33,924 nucleotides of DNA from Planctomycetota bacterium (GTDB lineage: Bacteria; Planctomycetota; Planctomycetia; Planctomycetales; Planctomycetaceae): assembly GCA_003669125.1 (NCBI GenBank), contig QWQF01000229.1, positions 1-33,924 of the forward strand, read 5' to 3'. The notes under the pieces were generated by a model. It worked only from the letters and a program-made list of their open reading frames with translations. It was not told the origin of the DNA and searched no databases. The translations under genes and the position numbers were made by a program. Below are positions 25,794 to 33,924 of this stretch, in pieces (position 1 is the stretch's first letter; every line of letters begins with the position of its first letter).

Positions 25794-27613
25794 GGCAGTC
25801 TCCCCTGCTGGAACACACGCGGCGTCGTCTCGGTCAGGTTGGGTTCGATGACCACATACTGATGACCGGGCCGCAGTCCCTCAAGTGTGTGATGGCGACC
25901 ATTCGTCCAGTGGACCTCCACGTTGAGCGGTTCGTTCGCATCGGTGACGAGCACCTGCCGGAGATCATGGGCCGAGAGATAACTGCCGCCTCCGCGAATG
26001 ATGCGCACTTGCGGCGTCGCGTTCGATTCCCCGGCCACCAATCGGGAGCCGACAGCGTCTCGATTGGAGCGTGTTCCCACCAGCCGCAGTTGCACGACGC
26101 GCGACGCGGCTCGCGTCCGATTCCGGTTGTGCAGCAGGGCGGGTGCCGCATCCTGATGGCCGATGACGACGTCCACCGCGCCGTCGTTGTCCAGATCGCC
26201 GACCGAAAGCCCGCGAGCACACCACCGCGACTCAAAGTATTTTCCCGCGGCGGCTCCGAGGAATTCGAAGCGGCTGCCGGCGTTCTTCCAGACGAGCGGC
26301 GGCTGTTGATACGGCGAATCTTGTCCCAGCTCGCGGCGGTTATTATCGACATGACCATTCACCACGATCAGATCCAGTCGCCGATCCAGATCGAAGTCCG
26401 CAAACAGAGTCCCCCAACCGACCCACGGCAGAGACTCGCGCGCCAAGCCGCGTTGATGCGCCACTTCATCGAAGAATTCGCCGCGCAGGTTTTCGTAGTA
26501 CGCGTTGTGTTCGTCCTCGAAATTGGTCGCGAACAGGTCCAACCAGCCGTCGCCATTCACATCCGCCGCATCGACTCCCATGCTGGCCTGCATGTTGCCG
26601 ACGTAATCGTAGGCGGCCCCCATCCGCTCGCCGGCGCTCTCGAACTGAACACCGTCGCGATTCAGGAACAGGAAGTTCGCGTGCAGATCATTGCCCACAT
26701 ACAAGTCGGTCCAGCCATCGTTGTTGAAGTCCGCGGCGACCACGCCCTGAGCTCGGCCCGCCACCTCGGCCAAGCCCATCGCCGCGGTGACGTTCTCGAA
26801 CCGACCATCTCCCAGGTTGCGATACAAGACGTCGTGAACCGGTTCAATCGATCGCGGACTGCAAAACACGCGCACGCCGCGGACTTGGTCTCCGCAATAG
26901 GGGTTCGTCTCAGGCGACCACTTGCCGTAGTTGCAGACATACAAGTCCAGCAGTCCGTCGTTATCGAAGTCCAGACACGCAGCACTGGTGCCCCACTGAT
27001 TGAGAGCCACACCCGCCGCGGCCCCGACTTCCGCGAACGTGCCGTCGCCACGATTGAGAAACAGCGGATTGATGCCGTAACTCGTCACATACACGTCGGG
27101 AAATCCATCGCTGTTGAAGTCGCCAACGGCCAGCCCAGCGCTGTAGCCCGCATGGCCCAGGCCCGACTCGGACGTGACGTCCTCGAATTGCAGGGCACCA
27201 CGATTCCGAAAGATGCGATTGCGAGGCTCCTGGCGATTCACCTCCACGGGAATCGACGTGCCGGTGAGAAACAGCAAGTCCTGCCAGCCGTCGAGATCGT
27301 AATCGAGCATTCCCAAACCGCTCCCATTCGCCGCGGGAAACGGCTTGTCCGGCGAGTCTCCGGAGACGTGGACGAAGTTGATGCCGCTGTCGGAAGTCAC
27401 ATCGTCGAACCAAGCCGCTTCGGCGGAACGCTGGGCCGACACCGCTGCTCCTGGCCCCGCTTCTGCGACCGTCGCACCAGCCGTGTTCGCAGTCGCGGCA
27501 GGTTTCGCTGCCGGCGGATCCTGACAACCCATTGCGCAGCACACGAGCAGCATCGCCAGCCGGCGGAATGCCAGGACGCGCTTCCCTGTTTCGAATCGTG
27601 CCGAGCGTTTCAA
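25790..27613 (-). CDS. CRTAC1-type lipoprotein, FG-GAP repeats plus ASPIC/UnbV (copy 1)
   Basis: 607 residues from TTG 27613, chosen because a perfect AGGAGG (27620-27625) lies six bases upstream; a GTG at 27631 would place that site inside the coding region. A signal peptide ends in the lipobox VCCAMGCQ. The propeller repeats include DYDLDGWQDL, DFNSDGFPDV, DFDNDGLLDL, DFNNDGWTDL, DVNGDGWLDL, DFDLDRRLDL and DLDNDGAVDV, each an EF-hand-like calcium loop. The C-terminus is the ASPIC/UnbV domain (IRGGGSYLSAHDLRQVLV, VEVHWTNGR). Overall it is a clear relative of the protein at 20141-21979, yet diverged enough that the duplication is not recent. It follows the TPR gene and overlaps the next gene by four bases. 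Confidence 0.92.
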   Translation of the reverse strand: MKRSARFETGKRVLAFRRLAMLLVCCAMGCQDPPAAKPAATANTAGATVAEAGPGAAVSAQRSAEAAWFDDVTSDSGINFVHVSGDSPDKPFPAANGSGLGMLDYDLDGWQDLLFLTGTSIPVEVNRQEPRNRIFRNRGALQFEDVTSESGLGHAGYSAGLAVGDFNSDGFPDVYVTSYGINPLFLNRGDGTFAEVGAAAGVALNQWGTSAACLDFDNDGLLDLYVCNYGKWSPETNPYCGDQVRGVRVFCSPRSIEPVHDVLYRNLGDGRFENVTAAMGLAEVAGRAQGVVAADFNNDGWTDLYVGNDLHANFLFLNRDGVQFESAGERMGAAYDYVGNMQASMGVDAADVNGDGWLDLFATNFEDEHNAYYENLRGEFFDEVAHQRGLARESLPWVGWGTLFADFDLDRRLDLIVVNGHVDNNRRELGQDSPYQQPPLVWKNAGSRFEFLGAAAGKYFESRWCARGLSVGDLDNDGAVDVVIGHQDAAPALLHNRNRTRAASRVVQLRLVGTRSNRDAVGSRLVAGESNATPQVRIIRGGGSYLSAHDLRQVLVTDANEPLNVEVHWTNGRHHTLEGLRPGHQYVVIEPNLTETTPRVFQQGRLP

Positions 27614-27636
27614 AAGAATCCTCCTCGCCACACCAC

Positions 27637-28947
27637 TTAGAACAACCGAATCGGAATCTCTTTGAGGGGCGGCAACGCTCCGCGAGTTCTCACGGCGCTG
27701 CGAAACTGCTCCACGAACGCGTGCTGAAGATCGGCATCACGCAGTTGTTGCAACACCCCTTGGGCCTCTGACCAATTTCCCGATTCGGCGAAACGATAAG
27801 CTCGAACCACCTGTGCCCAATAGGAACCGGGAGCTTCCATCAAGAACCGGTCCACCGCCGACTCGATTTCGCGTCGCTGTCGCAACTCCGCCGTCCGAGC
27901 CTGCCAGATCGCGGCCTGTGGGGATTCTCCCAAGCGTTGATAGATTCGCTGAAACAAGTACGCGGTCGCCGGTTCCAGTTGAGGACTCTCCGCCAACGGC
28001 TGCAGCCATTCCAGAGCTTCTCGAACATGCCCCTCGCGCAGCGCGACATCGGCCAGTCCTTCGCGAGCACGATGCGATTGCGGATCCAATTTCACCGCTA
28101 ACTCCCAGTGAGCGACCGCCTGTTGCGTATCGCCAAGCTGCAACTGCGCCTGGCCCAGCGACACCGCCGCGGCCGATGTCGCCCGTATTTCCAGGCTGCG
28201 CTTCAAGAGGCCGACCGCCTCATCGCTCCGCCCCAAGCTGACGAGCGTGCCACCATACTCCGTGAGAAAATCCTCGGCCGGTACGGACAGCGCCCGCAAC
28301 TCGGGATCGAGCCGCAAGACCTGACCAAATTCCGTGACCGCCTGCTCTTCATTCTTCAAATCGTTCTGGACCGTGCCGAGATACAAGTGGCCCAACACCT
28401 CGTGACCGGGCAGCTCCGCGAGTTGTTTCGCCAAGTCGAGGGCTTCGGTCAGCCGGCTCAGGCGGATCTTGCAGACCATCAGTTCGTACAAACCGTTCGT
28501 GTCTCGCGGAGCCAATTGCAGGAACCGGGTCAGGATCGGAGCGGCAAGCGACCATTGCGACTGCATCATGTAGGCCTGCGCCCAAGCGTGCAGATCGACT
28601 GCGGAGGCCGCTCCATGCCGTTCAAACAATTGGACCGCTTCGCGTGGCCGGCCCGCTTTCAACAGGATGCGGGCGCGCAGAGCAAACACACGGCTGTCAT
28701 CGGGATACTCCCGCTGGTACACGGCGACTTCACGGATCGCGGCGGGCATATCTCCAGCCGCCAGCGATCGTTCCACGGCCGCCAGCGCCTGCTCCTGTCG
28801 TCGAGCCATCGACACGAGCACTCCGCCCACCACCGCGATCGCGATCACCAGCAGGATTCCCCACCGAGTCAGCGCGCGTCGCACCCGGAGCGAGCCGTTG
28901 TCGTCGGCGCGAGCGGAGCCGAACCTTTCGGGAAGCAATCCAGTCAC
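27637..28947 (-). CDS. Membrane-anchored TPR protein (cluster copy 1)
   Basis: 436 residues from GTG 28947, which has GGGA about six bases upstream. The frame also has a TTG at 29013, but that sits six bases from a dispersed repeat arm (29019-29048) and lacks a ribosome-binding site. The transmembrane helix is at about residues 28-47 (GILLVIAIAVVGGVLVSMA). The outer part is TPR-rich: VERSLAAGDMPAAIREVAVY, ARILLKAGRPREAVQLFERH, YLGTVQNDLKNEEQAVTEFGQVL, LVSLGRSDEAVGLLKRSLEI and LGQAQLQLGDTQQAVAHWELAV. It should be a scaffold working with the CRTAC1 lipoprotein, whose start lies 23 bases downstream. It is the first gene of the large minus-strand block. Confidence 0.83.
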   Translation of the reverse strand: MTGLLPERFGSARADDNGSLRVRRALTRWGILLVIAIAVVGGVLVSMARRQEQALAAVERSLAAGDMPAAIREVAVYQREYPDDSRVFALRARILLKAGRPREAVQLFERHGAASAVDLHAWAQAYMMQSQWSLAAPILTRFLQLAPRDTNGLYELMVCKIRLSRLTEALDLAKQLAELPGHEVLGHLYLGTVQNDLKNEEQAVTEFGQVLRLDPELRALSVPAEDFLTEYGGTLVSLGRSDEAVGLLKRSLEIRATSAAAVSLGQAQLQLGDTQQAVAHWELAVKLDPQSHRAREGLADVALREGHVREALEWLQPLAESPQLEPATAYLFQRIYQRLGESPQAAIWQARTAELRQRREIESAVDRFLMEAPGSYWAQVVRAYRFAESGNWSEAQGVLQQLRDADLQHAFVEQFRSAVRTRGALPPLKEIPIRLF

Positions 28948-29018
28948 TGCGCGTCCCAGTGGATTACGATGAGCGAAGGAATTCCGACGGCGACTCGACC
29001 GTCTCGCGACCAAACACT

Positions 29019-29048
29019 AACCCGCCGCGTCAGCGAGGGCGAGCGCCC
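29019..29048. repeat. Single arm of the dispersed palindrome family
   Basis: This 30-base segment matches the left arm of the palindrome at 14795-14824 except for a few changes (CCGCCGCG in place of CCGAAGCG, and GAGCGCCC at the end), including the shared core GCGTCAGCGAGGG. No matching inverted arm was found nearby. It sits in the divergent spacer between the TPR gene and the HD-domain gene. Confidence 0.65.
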
Positions 29049-29151
29049 GGCCAGCGACGACATTCGCCGGACTTCTTTCGATTTCGGCTCGCCCCTAATA
29101 TCCCGCCCGGCCCGCTCGCAACCCGCTGAGCGGCCTTAGAAGGCTCCACGC

Positions 29152-30123
29152 ATGGCTCGGCAGTTTTTGAAAGAGTTGAAGGACGGTGATTCCGTCGAAG
29201 AAGTTTACTTGCTGGCGGACAAACAGCTTCGAGCCAACCGGCAAGCGAATCTTTTTTTGCTCGCATCGTTGCGCGACCGCACGGGAGCCATGTCCGGCCT
29301 CATGTGGAACGTCGTCGAGGATTCGTTGGCGAACGTGCACGCCGGCGACTTCGTCAAAGTCTGCGGCCGAGTGCAGCTTCATCAGGGCAACATGCAGATG
29401 ATCCTGACGCAAATCAGGACCGTCCCCGCCAACATCCTTAACCCGGAAGACTTCGAACAGCGTCCGAACGCCGACGTCGAAGCCTTGCTCCGCAAGCTGC
29501 GCGACTTGCTGCTGTCGATCGAGCACCCGCAACTGCGAGCGCTCATGGAATGCTTCCTGATCGACGACGAGTTGATGGACGACCTCTCGAAAGCCGCAGC
29601 CGGAGTCAAAACGCATCACGCCTATCGCGGCGGATTGGTCGAGCACATCGTCAACATGCTCGAGACCGCCAAGCGGATTCGCGACCTGTACCCGGCCGTC
29701 AACTTCGACGTGCTGCTGGCCGGCATCTTCCTGCACGACTTGGGCAAAGTTCGCGAGATGAGCCTCGACAACGCGTTCGTCTACACCGACGAGGGACAGT
29801 TGCTCGGCCACTTGATCATCGGCATCGAGATGCTCACGGAAAAAATTGCCGAGGTCGAGCGACTGACCAACGAGTCGTTCCCGACCGAGATTGCGTTGCG
29901 GCTCAAACACATGATCGCCAGCCATCATGGTTCGTACGAGCACGGAGCCGTTCGCCTGCCGATGACTCCTGAAGCGATCGCCCTGCATCACCTCGACAAT
30001 CTCGACGCCAAGATCCACGAGTTCGCTCGCACCATCGCCGACGACCCCAACACCGGCGCAAGTTGGACGCCGTTCCTGGCTCGCATCGACCGCAAGCTGT
30101 TCAAAGGGCAGACGGCGAAGTAG
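29152..30123 (+). CDS. YhaM-like 3'-5' exoribonuclease: OB-fold plus HD domain
   Basis: 323 residues. The N-terminal 95 residues form an OB-fold nucleic-acid-binding domain (NLFLLASLRDRTGAMSGLMW, GDFVKVCGRVQLHQGNMQM). The HD phosphohydrolase domain follows with HHAYRGGLVEHIVNM, LHDLGKVREM carrying the HD pair, GHLIIGIEML, HMIASHHGSYEHGA and DNLDAK as the further metal ligands. This order matches YhaM/CBF1, a 3'-5' exonuclease acting on RNA and single-stranded DNA. The ATG has GAAGG eight bases upstream. It is divergent from the TPR gene and convergent with the squalene-hopene cyclase gene. A different HD phosphodiesterase activity is possible but the OB plus HD layout is characteristic. Confidence 0.92.
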   Translation: MARQFLKELKDGDSVEEVYLLADKQLRANRQANLFLLASLRDRTGAMSGLMWNVVEDSLANVHAGDFVKVCGRVQLHQGNMQMILTQIRTVPANILNPEDFEQRPNADVEALLRKLRDLLLSIEHPQLRALMECFLIDDELMDDLSKAAAGVKTHHAYRGGLVEHIVNMLETAKRIRDLYPAVNFDVLLAGIFLHDLGKVREMSLDNAFVYTDEGQLLGHLIIGIEMLTEKIAEVERLTNESFPTEIALRLKHMIASHHGSYEHGAVRLPMTPEAIALHHLDNLDAKIHEFARTIADDPNTGASWTPFLARIDRKLFKGQTAK

Positions 30124-30139
30124 GCCGGGGCAATTGATC

Positions 30140-30177
30140 GTTGGCCATTGATGATTTTCGGATGACCAATGACCAAC
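30140..30177. terminator. Possible bidirectional hairpin between convergent genes
   Basis: GTTGGCCATTG (30140-30150) and CAATGACCAAC (30167-30177) form an 11-bp stem with one wobble pair and a 16-base loop, located between the HD-domain gene and the convergent cyclase gene. No long U-run follows on either side. Short CAATRACCAA-like units repeat around it. Confidence 0.35.
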
Positions 30178-30192
30178 CGCCAATAACCAATT

Positions 30193-32379
30193 TCATGTCG
30201 CTACTTTCGCAAACCGGCCCAGCGCCATCAGCGGGAAATAGATCCGGTAGAGGTGGTACTTCAGGTAGAAGACCTTCGGAAATCCGGTGCCGGTCCACGG
30301 AGCTTCGTCCCAGGTGCCGTCGGGCCGTTGCGTGCGGACGAGATATTCAACTCCGCGCCGCGATTCGTCCGAGCATCCCTCGCCCGCAGCGATCAGGCCG
30401 AGCAGTGCCCACGCGGTTTGCGAGGCGGTCGTCTCACCCTGTCCGCGCAGAGCCGGTTCGTCGTAGCTGCGGATCGTTTCGCCCCAACCGCCGTTGCGTT
30501 GCTGTTTGGCTTTGAGCCACTCGACCGCGCGGCGGATGCGTGGATCGGTCGTTGGGATGCCGATCTGTGTCAGGCCAACGATGACTTGCCAGGTGCCGTA
30601 GAGGTAGTTGACTCCCCAGCGGCCGTACCAGCAGTGATCGTGCTCCTGTTTCGACCAGACGAATTTCAAGCCACGTTGAATCGCCGGATGGTCGATCGAC
30701 ACGCCCAGGCCGGAGAACATCTCGATCATGCGTGCGGTCAGATCAGCGGTGCTGGGGTCGATCATCGCGTTGTGGTCGGCGAACGGGACGCGCGTGAACA
30801 GTTCGCGCGTGTTGTCTTTGTCGAAGGCTCCCCAGCCGCCGTCGCTCGACTGCATCGCCACAATCCAGCGAGCACCACGATGCACCGCACTCAGGATCGG
30901 CCCCATCGACCGCACTTGAGCCACCGCGTCTCCCGCGTCCTCCGCCTTGCCGGCGACGACGGCGGCGACGTCCTGATCCGCCGGATGCCAGCTCCAATCG
31001 TCGAGCAGGAAATCGGCGGTCCAATTCCGTTCCGGCAGGCATCGGCTGAGTGCAATACAGACCATGCCGGTGTCATCGACGTCCGGGTAAAAGGCATTGC
31101 GAAACTCGAATGCCCAACCGGAGGGTTCGGTCTTCGAGTCCCGCTCGGCCCAGTCGCCACGTTGCCGAATCTCTTGCGACAGCAGCCAGCGCACCGACTG
31201 CTGCAACGCCGGATGTTCGGGCGGCACGTCGGCGTCGCGCAGAGCGATTGTCGCGATCGCTGTATCCCAAACTGGCGACTTGCACGGCTGCAAACGGTCG
31301 ATGCCGTCTTCGGAAATCGTCAGCCGCTCCAGTTCGAGCAACTGCGACCGCACCTCCGGCGAGTCGTCGGAATAACCGAGGCAGCGCAGCGCGACGATGC
31401 TCCAAACAATCGGCGGAAAGATCGCTCCGAGTCCGTCGCTGTCGGCGAAGCGATCGAGCATCCATTTGGTCGCCTTCGCGATCGCTCGCTTGCGGAGCGG
31501 CCGAATGCGCCAGCGGTCGATCGTCTTGAGCGTCGTATCGACACGGCGGAAGAATGCCTCCCAGTCGATCAACGTTTTTTTGGTCAGCTCGTCGAGCGTC
31601 TCGCATTTCGGCATCGACGCCGGCAACTCTTCCGGCGAGCGAACGAACAACTCGCGAATGCCTTGCTCGACCAGCAGCGCCGTGACCGGACGGAACGCCC
31701 ACATCAGGCTGAGCGGCACGATGATCGTCCGCGACCAAGCCGACATCTCCGAGATGTTGAACGGCATCCACTTCGGCAGCAGCACGACTTCCGGAGGAAC
31801 CGCCGGGCATTGCTCGTACGAAATCACGCCGAGCAGCGCCAGGTAAAACCGCGTGAAGCTGTTGACCTTCTCGGCCCCGCCTGCCGCGAGGATCGCGTTT
31901 CGCGCGCGGACCATGTGCTCGGCGTCGGCCGAGTCGCCGACGATCTTCAGTGCGAAGTACGCCTTGACCGACGCGCTGATCTCCAGCGGCCCATCCGGGT
32001 AGATCGCCCAAGCTCCATCGGGAAGCTGTTGCTGCCGAATGTAATTCGCGCACCGCAGCGACTGCTCCGACTGCCCGCGGCCGAGATGCGTCAGCAGCAG
32101 GATGTATTCGCTTTCGAGGATCGTGTCCCCTTCCAACTCGCCACACCAAAAACCGTCGTCGTGCTGGATCGAGAAGAGGTAGTCCCGCGTGCGACCGATC
32201 GCGTCGTGCAACCGCGTTTGTTCAGGACTCCGCGCCGCCATCGTCGCGTCGAGTTCCGCGAGAGCATCTGCCGAGGTGCCGTCTCTCGTCGGAGTTGTCG
32301 GGAACGACGGCCCGCGGCCCAACCGATCGTGAGCCGGATCAAATCGCCGACCACGAGATTCCGGCCAATCCGCACTCAT
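30193..32379 (-). CDS. shc: Squalene-hopene cyclase
   Basis: 728 residues from ATG 32379; the frame extends further upstream without family features, and AGGAG lies ten bases before this ATG. The enzyme cyclises squalene to hopene or hopanol in the cytoplasmic membrane, the first step of hopanoid synthesis. The catalytic DXDD motif is DVDD at about 433-436. QW-type repeats are visible throughout: IQHDDGFWCGEL, QQQLPDGAWAIY, MQSSDGGWGAFD, KQQRNGGWGE and TQRPDGTWDE. EGDTILESEYILLL near the N-terminus is also conserved. The N-terminus is about 50 residues longer than in well-known bacterial cyclases and looks disordered. The sulfotransferase gene upstream is on the same strand but 350 bases away. 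No squalene synthase (hpnCDE) genes are in the window. Confidence 0.95.
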   Translation of the reverse strand: MSADWPESRGRRFDPAHDRLGRGPSFPTTPTRDGTSADALAELDATMAARSPEQTRLHDAIGRTRDYLFSIQHDDGFWCGELEGDTILESEYILLLTHLGRGQSEQSLRCANYIRQQQLPDGAWAIYPDGPLEISASVKAYFALKIVGDSADAEHMVRARNAILAAGGAEKVNSFTRFYLALLGVISYEQCPAVPPEVVLLPKWMPFNISEMSAWSRTIIVPLSLMWAFRPVTALLVEQGIRELFVRSPEELPASMPKCETLDELTKKTLIDWEAFFRRVDTTLKTIDRWRIRPLRKRAIAKATKWMLDRFADSDGLGAIFPPIVWSIVALRCLGYSDDSPEVRSQLLELERLTISEDGIDRLQPCKSPVWDTAIATIALRDADVPPEHPALQQSVRWLLSQEIRQRGDWAERDSKTEPSGWAFEFRNAFYPDVDDTGMVCIALSRCLPERNWTADFLLDDWSWHPADQDVAAVVAGKAEDAGDAVAQVRSMGPILSAVHRGARWIVAMQSSDGGWGAFDKDNTRELFTRVPFADHNAMIDPSTADLTARMIEMFSGLGVSIDHPAIQRGLKFVWSKQEHDHCWYGRWGVNYLYGTWQVIVGLTQIGIPTTDPRIRRAVEWLKAKQQRNGGWGETIRSYDEPALRGQGETTASQTAWALLGLIAAGEGCSDESRRGVEYLVRTQRPDGTWDEAPWTGTGFPKVFYLKYHLYRIYFPLMALGRFAKVAT

Positions 32380-32729
32380 TCCTTTGAAACTCCTGAGCGA
32401 AACACCGTCTGCGTTGACCGATTTCGGAGGCCGATCAATTCCAAGCCGCGCGGATCGTAGGGTCGCGTTTGTTTCAACCGCAAGTTCACTTGCGACAGCG
32501 CAATGACGCTCGCGCCCCTCACGACTGGCGAGTATGCCTTGAAGACCAGGCTTCACTCGAAGGCACGAAGTTGCGGTGGATGTTGGCGACGCCAACAGGA
32601 TTCGAACTCGGTCGCGATTTGCTGACGCTGCCGGGATTGATTCTCCGAGTTCAGCAATCAACAAACCGATGAATCACGTCCTTTGCGGGGTCGGTGATTC
32701 TTCTCTCGCAGCAGTCGGGATCATCCAGG
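32380..32729. other. Spacer between sulfotransferase and cyclase genes, no gene seen
   Basis: About 350 bases. The cyclase frame stays open through most of it on the minus strand, but the translation has no family similarity and reads like random GC-rich sequence. I found no promoter, hairpin or small gene that I could support. Confidence 0.4.
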
Positions 32730-33758
32730 CTACCTCTTTGCGGGCGTACGAGCGAAACATCCCCAGACACTCGCGAACCACGACACACTTTCCGAGGCCG
32801 ACTGTTGTCTCCGAACTCGGCTGCGGCCGTAGCCGAACGCCAGCAACAACCAACCCGCGCACAGCCAGCAGGCCGCGCGGTCGCGAGCCGGCAGACGATC
32901 ACGCCATTCCCAGTCGGGCTTGAGCGTGACACTTCCCTTCATCCGCATCCGGTTCCCGGCGATGGGATGCTCGACTTTCAAAGGCTGACCGGTCAGCAGC
33001 GCTTGCGCGGTGGCGGAATAATCCAAGCCGCAGACGTGGCCCAGCCGTTCCAGTTGAACTTGCGGCTCGGCGACGAAATCTTCGTACCGCATCCGCAGCG
33101 ATTGCCGCCGCCGAAACAGACAGACGATCGTGGCCAGCACATTGATGAACGCCCAGAAGGCGACCGAATACCACGCCGAGCGAGGCTTGATTGCGAATTG
33201 CACTCCCGATTTCTGGTCAGCCTCCAGCGACTTCTTGCGAGACCACACGACCGCGCGAGCGTCTCGCACCAGATGCACCAACCGCAGGTCGATGCCGCGC
33301 AGGTGCGTGAGTAACGCGCCGCGAATCGGATGCTTCGACGAATCGACGATGATCGACTTGCCGCTGACCTCGGCAATCGACTGATACAACGCCTCCGTCT
33401 GCTGGAGGTACGATTGGAACTCGGCGGTCGGAGAAATGCGCTGCCGCAACATCCGAGCCAACTGCATCAAGCCCAGTCCCGTAAAAAACTCGATGCGCTT
33501 TTGCAGAGCGACGTAGCTCTCGACGGTCGCCTCCGGCACGCGACGCTGCCAGGCAGTGCGGACGCGCGTCCAAAAATCGCACTCGGTTCCCAGCTTGCCG
33601 CACGCGCAGACTTCGTTCGACGTCCAACCCGCGCTGTGCAAGTTGACCAATTCGCCGACACCGACCACGTCGGGATGACTGGCCAGCACCGTGTCGAGCA
33701 ACGTCGAGCCACTGCGGCCAGCTCCGATGATGTAGATCACTCGCACCGCTTCGGACAT
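32730..33758 (-). CDS. PAPS-dependent sulfotransferase family protein
   Basis: 342 residues. The N-terminal P-loop-like 5'-phosphosulfate site is GAGRSGSTLLDTVLASHP, followed by VGELVNLH. The 3'-phosphate-binding part is LRLVHLVRDARAVVWSR, and SIIVDSSKHPIRG precedes it, as in the sulfotransferase_1/3 family. A segment at about 196-216 (AWYSVAFWAFINVLATIVCLF) and a second near the C-terminus are hydrophobic, so membrane association is possible. The acceptor (carbohydrate, lipid or protein) cannot be told. AAGGA lies seven bases before the ATG. The sequence CACGKLGTECDFW near residue 52 may form a small metal or disulfide loop common in bacterial relatives. The nearest same-strand gene downstream is squalene-hopene cyclase. 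Confidence 0.9.
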   Translation of the reverse strand: MSEAVRVIYIIGAGRSGSTLLDTVLASHPDVVGVGELVNLHSAGWTSNEVCACGKLGTECDFWTRVRTAWQRRVPEATVESYVALQKRIEFFTGLGLMQLARMLRQRISPTAEFQSYLQQTEALYQSIAEVSGKSIIVDSSKHPIRGALLTHLRGIDLRLVHLVRDARAVVWSRKKSLEADQKSGVQFAIKPRSAWYSVAFWAFINVLATIVCLFRRRQSLRMRYEDFVAEPQVQLERLGHVCGLDYSATAQALLTGQPLKVEHPIAGNRMRMKGSVTLKPDWEWRDRLPARDRAACWLCAGWLLLAFGYGRSRVRRQQSASESVSWFASVWGCFARTPAKR

Positions 33759-33793
33759 GTTGCGTTCCTTCGCGCAGACTGGTCGTCAAACTC

Positions 33794-33848
33794 GCCCGAC
33801 GCGCCAGCGAGGGATTCTCCGCGTCCACCCCTCGCTGGCGCGTCGGGC
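33794..33848. repeat. Intergenic palindrome with perfect 20-bp arms
   Basis: GCCCGACGCGCCAGCGAGGG (33794-33813) and its exact inverse (33829-33848) flank a 15-base loop. The core GCGCCAGCGAGGG differs by one base from that of the palindrome at 14.8 kb and the single arm at 29.0 kb. It lies 36 bases upstream of the sulfotransferase start. The last 76 bases of the window hold nothing I can assign. Confidence 0.85.
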
Positions 33849-33924
33849 TAGTCAATTCATCGGCGCGAAGCTGGCCGAACTGTGGCGATTGTGCGGCGCG
33901 TCACAAATTTCCCAACGTTGCCGA

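Noticed and set aside
25610-27640. Long + strand open frame of about 676 codons
   Set aside because: It is fully antisense to the CRTAC1 gene, whose calcium-loop repeats and lipobox are unmistakable. The + translation has no recognisable domain; it is a by-product of GC-rich codon use.
30253-32460. Long + strand open frame of about 735 codons
   Set aside because: Antisense to squalene-hopene cyclase. The translation is Arg-rich without domains.

Overview
The window is chromosomal DNA from a planctomycete. The supporting families are a YTV-type cysteine-rich surface protein, a DUF1559 pseudopilin-like protein, two CRTAC1-type (FG-GAP plus ASPIC/UnbV) lipoproteins, a DUF1080 protein, Tat-exported Gfo/Idh/MocA and beta-propeller proteins, and a squalene-hopene cyclase. 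Codon use is GC-rich throughout. I saw no rRNA, tRNA, CRISPR array or prophage. The only mobile element is a dead ISAs1-type transposase remnant.

Layout. 1-5234 (mostly +): the C-terminal part of an EF-G type 2 factor, a secreted DUF1080 protein, the ISAs1 remnant (-), a membrane-anchored coiled-coil protein with a TTG start, a strong intrinsic terminator and an M48 metalloprotease. 5297-16204 (all -): a fold-III PLP enzyme behind DNA polymerase X, a 2-Cys peroxiredoxin, a Tat-exported beta-propeller, an unknown three-helix membrane protein overlapping an OprP/OprO-type porin, a KdgF-like cupin paired with a PfkB (KDG kinase-like) sugar kinase, and a Tat-exported Gfo/Idh/MocA protein. 16327-18647 (+): a LOG-family protein and the YTV protein built of 16-residue repeats.

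18658-28947 (all -) is the most interesting block. In transcription order it reads TPR protein, CRTAC1 lipoprotein, small anchored beta-domain protein, seven-haem cytochrome c fused to TPRs, DUF1559 pseudopilin, second CRTAC1 lipoprotein, second TPR protein, small lipoprotein. Stop/start overlaps couple most neighbours. The pseudopilin gene appears to have its own promoter and terminator, so the block is probably three transcription units. All products appear to be exported or membrane-anchored, which suggests one envelope or surface assembly with a redox component. Its function is unknown.

29152-33924: an OB-fold/HD-domain 3'-5' exoribonuclease-like protein (+), then squalene-hopene cyclase and a sulfotransferase (both -). 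Intergenic palindromes sharing a GCGYCAGCGAGGG core recur (14.8 kb, 33.8 kb, and a single arm at 29.0 kb). A looser relative lies at 8.2 kb.
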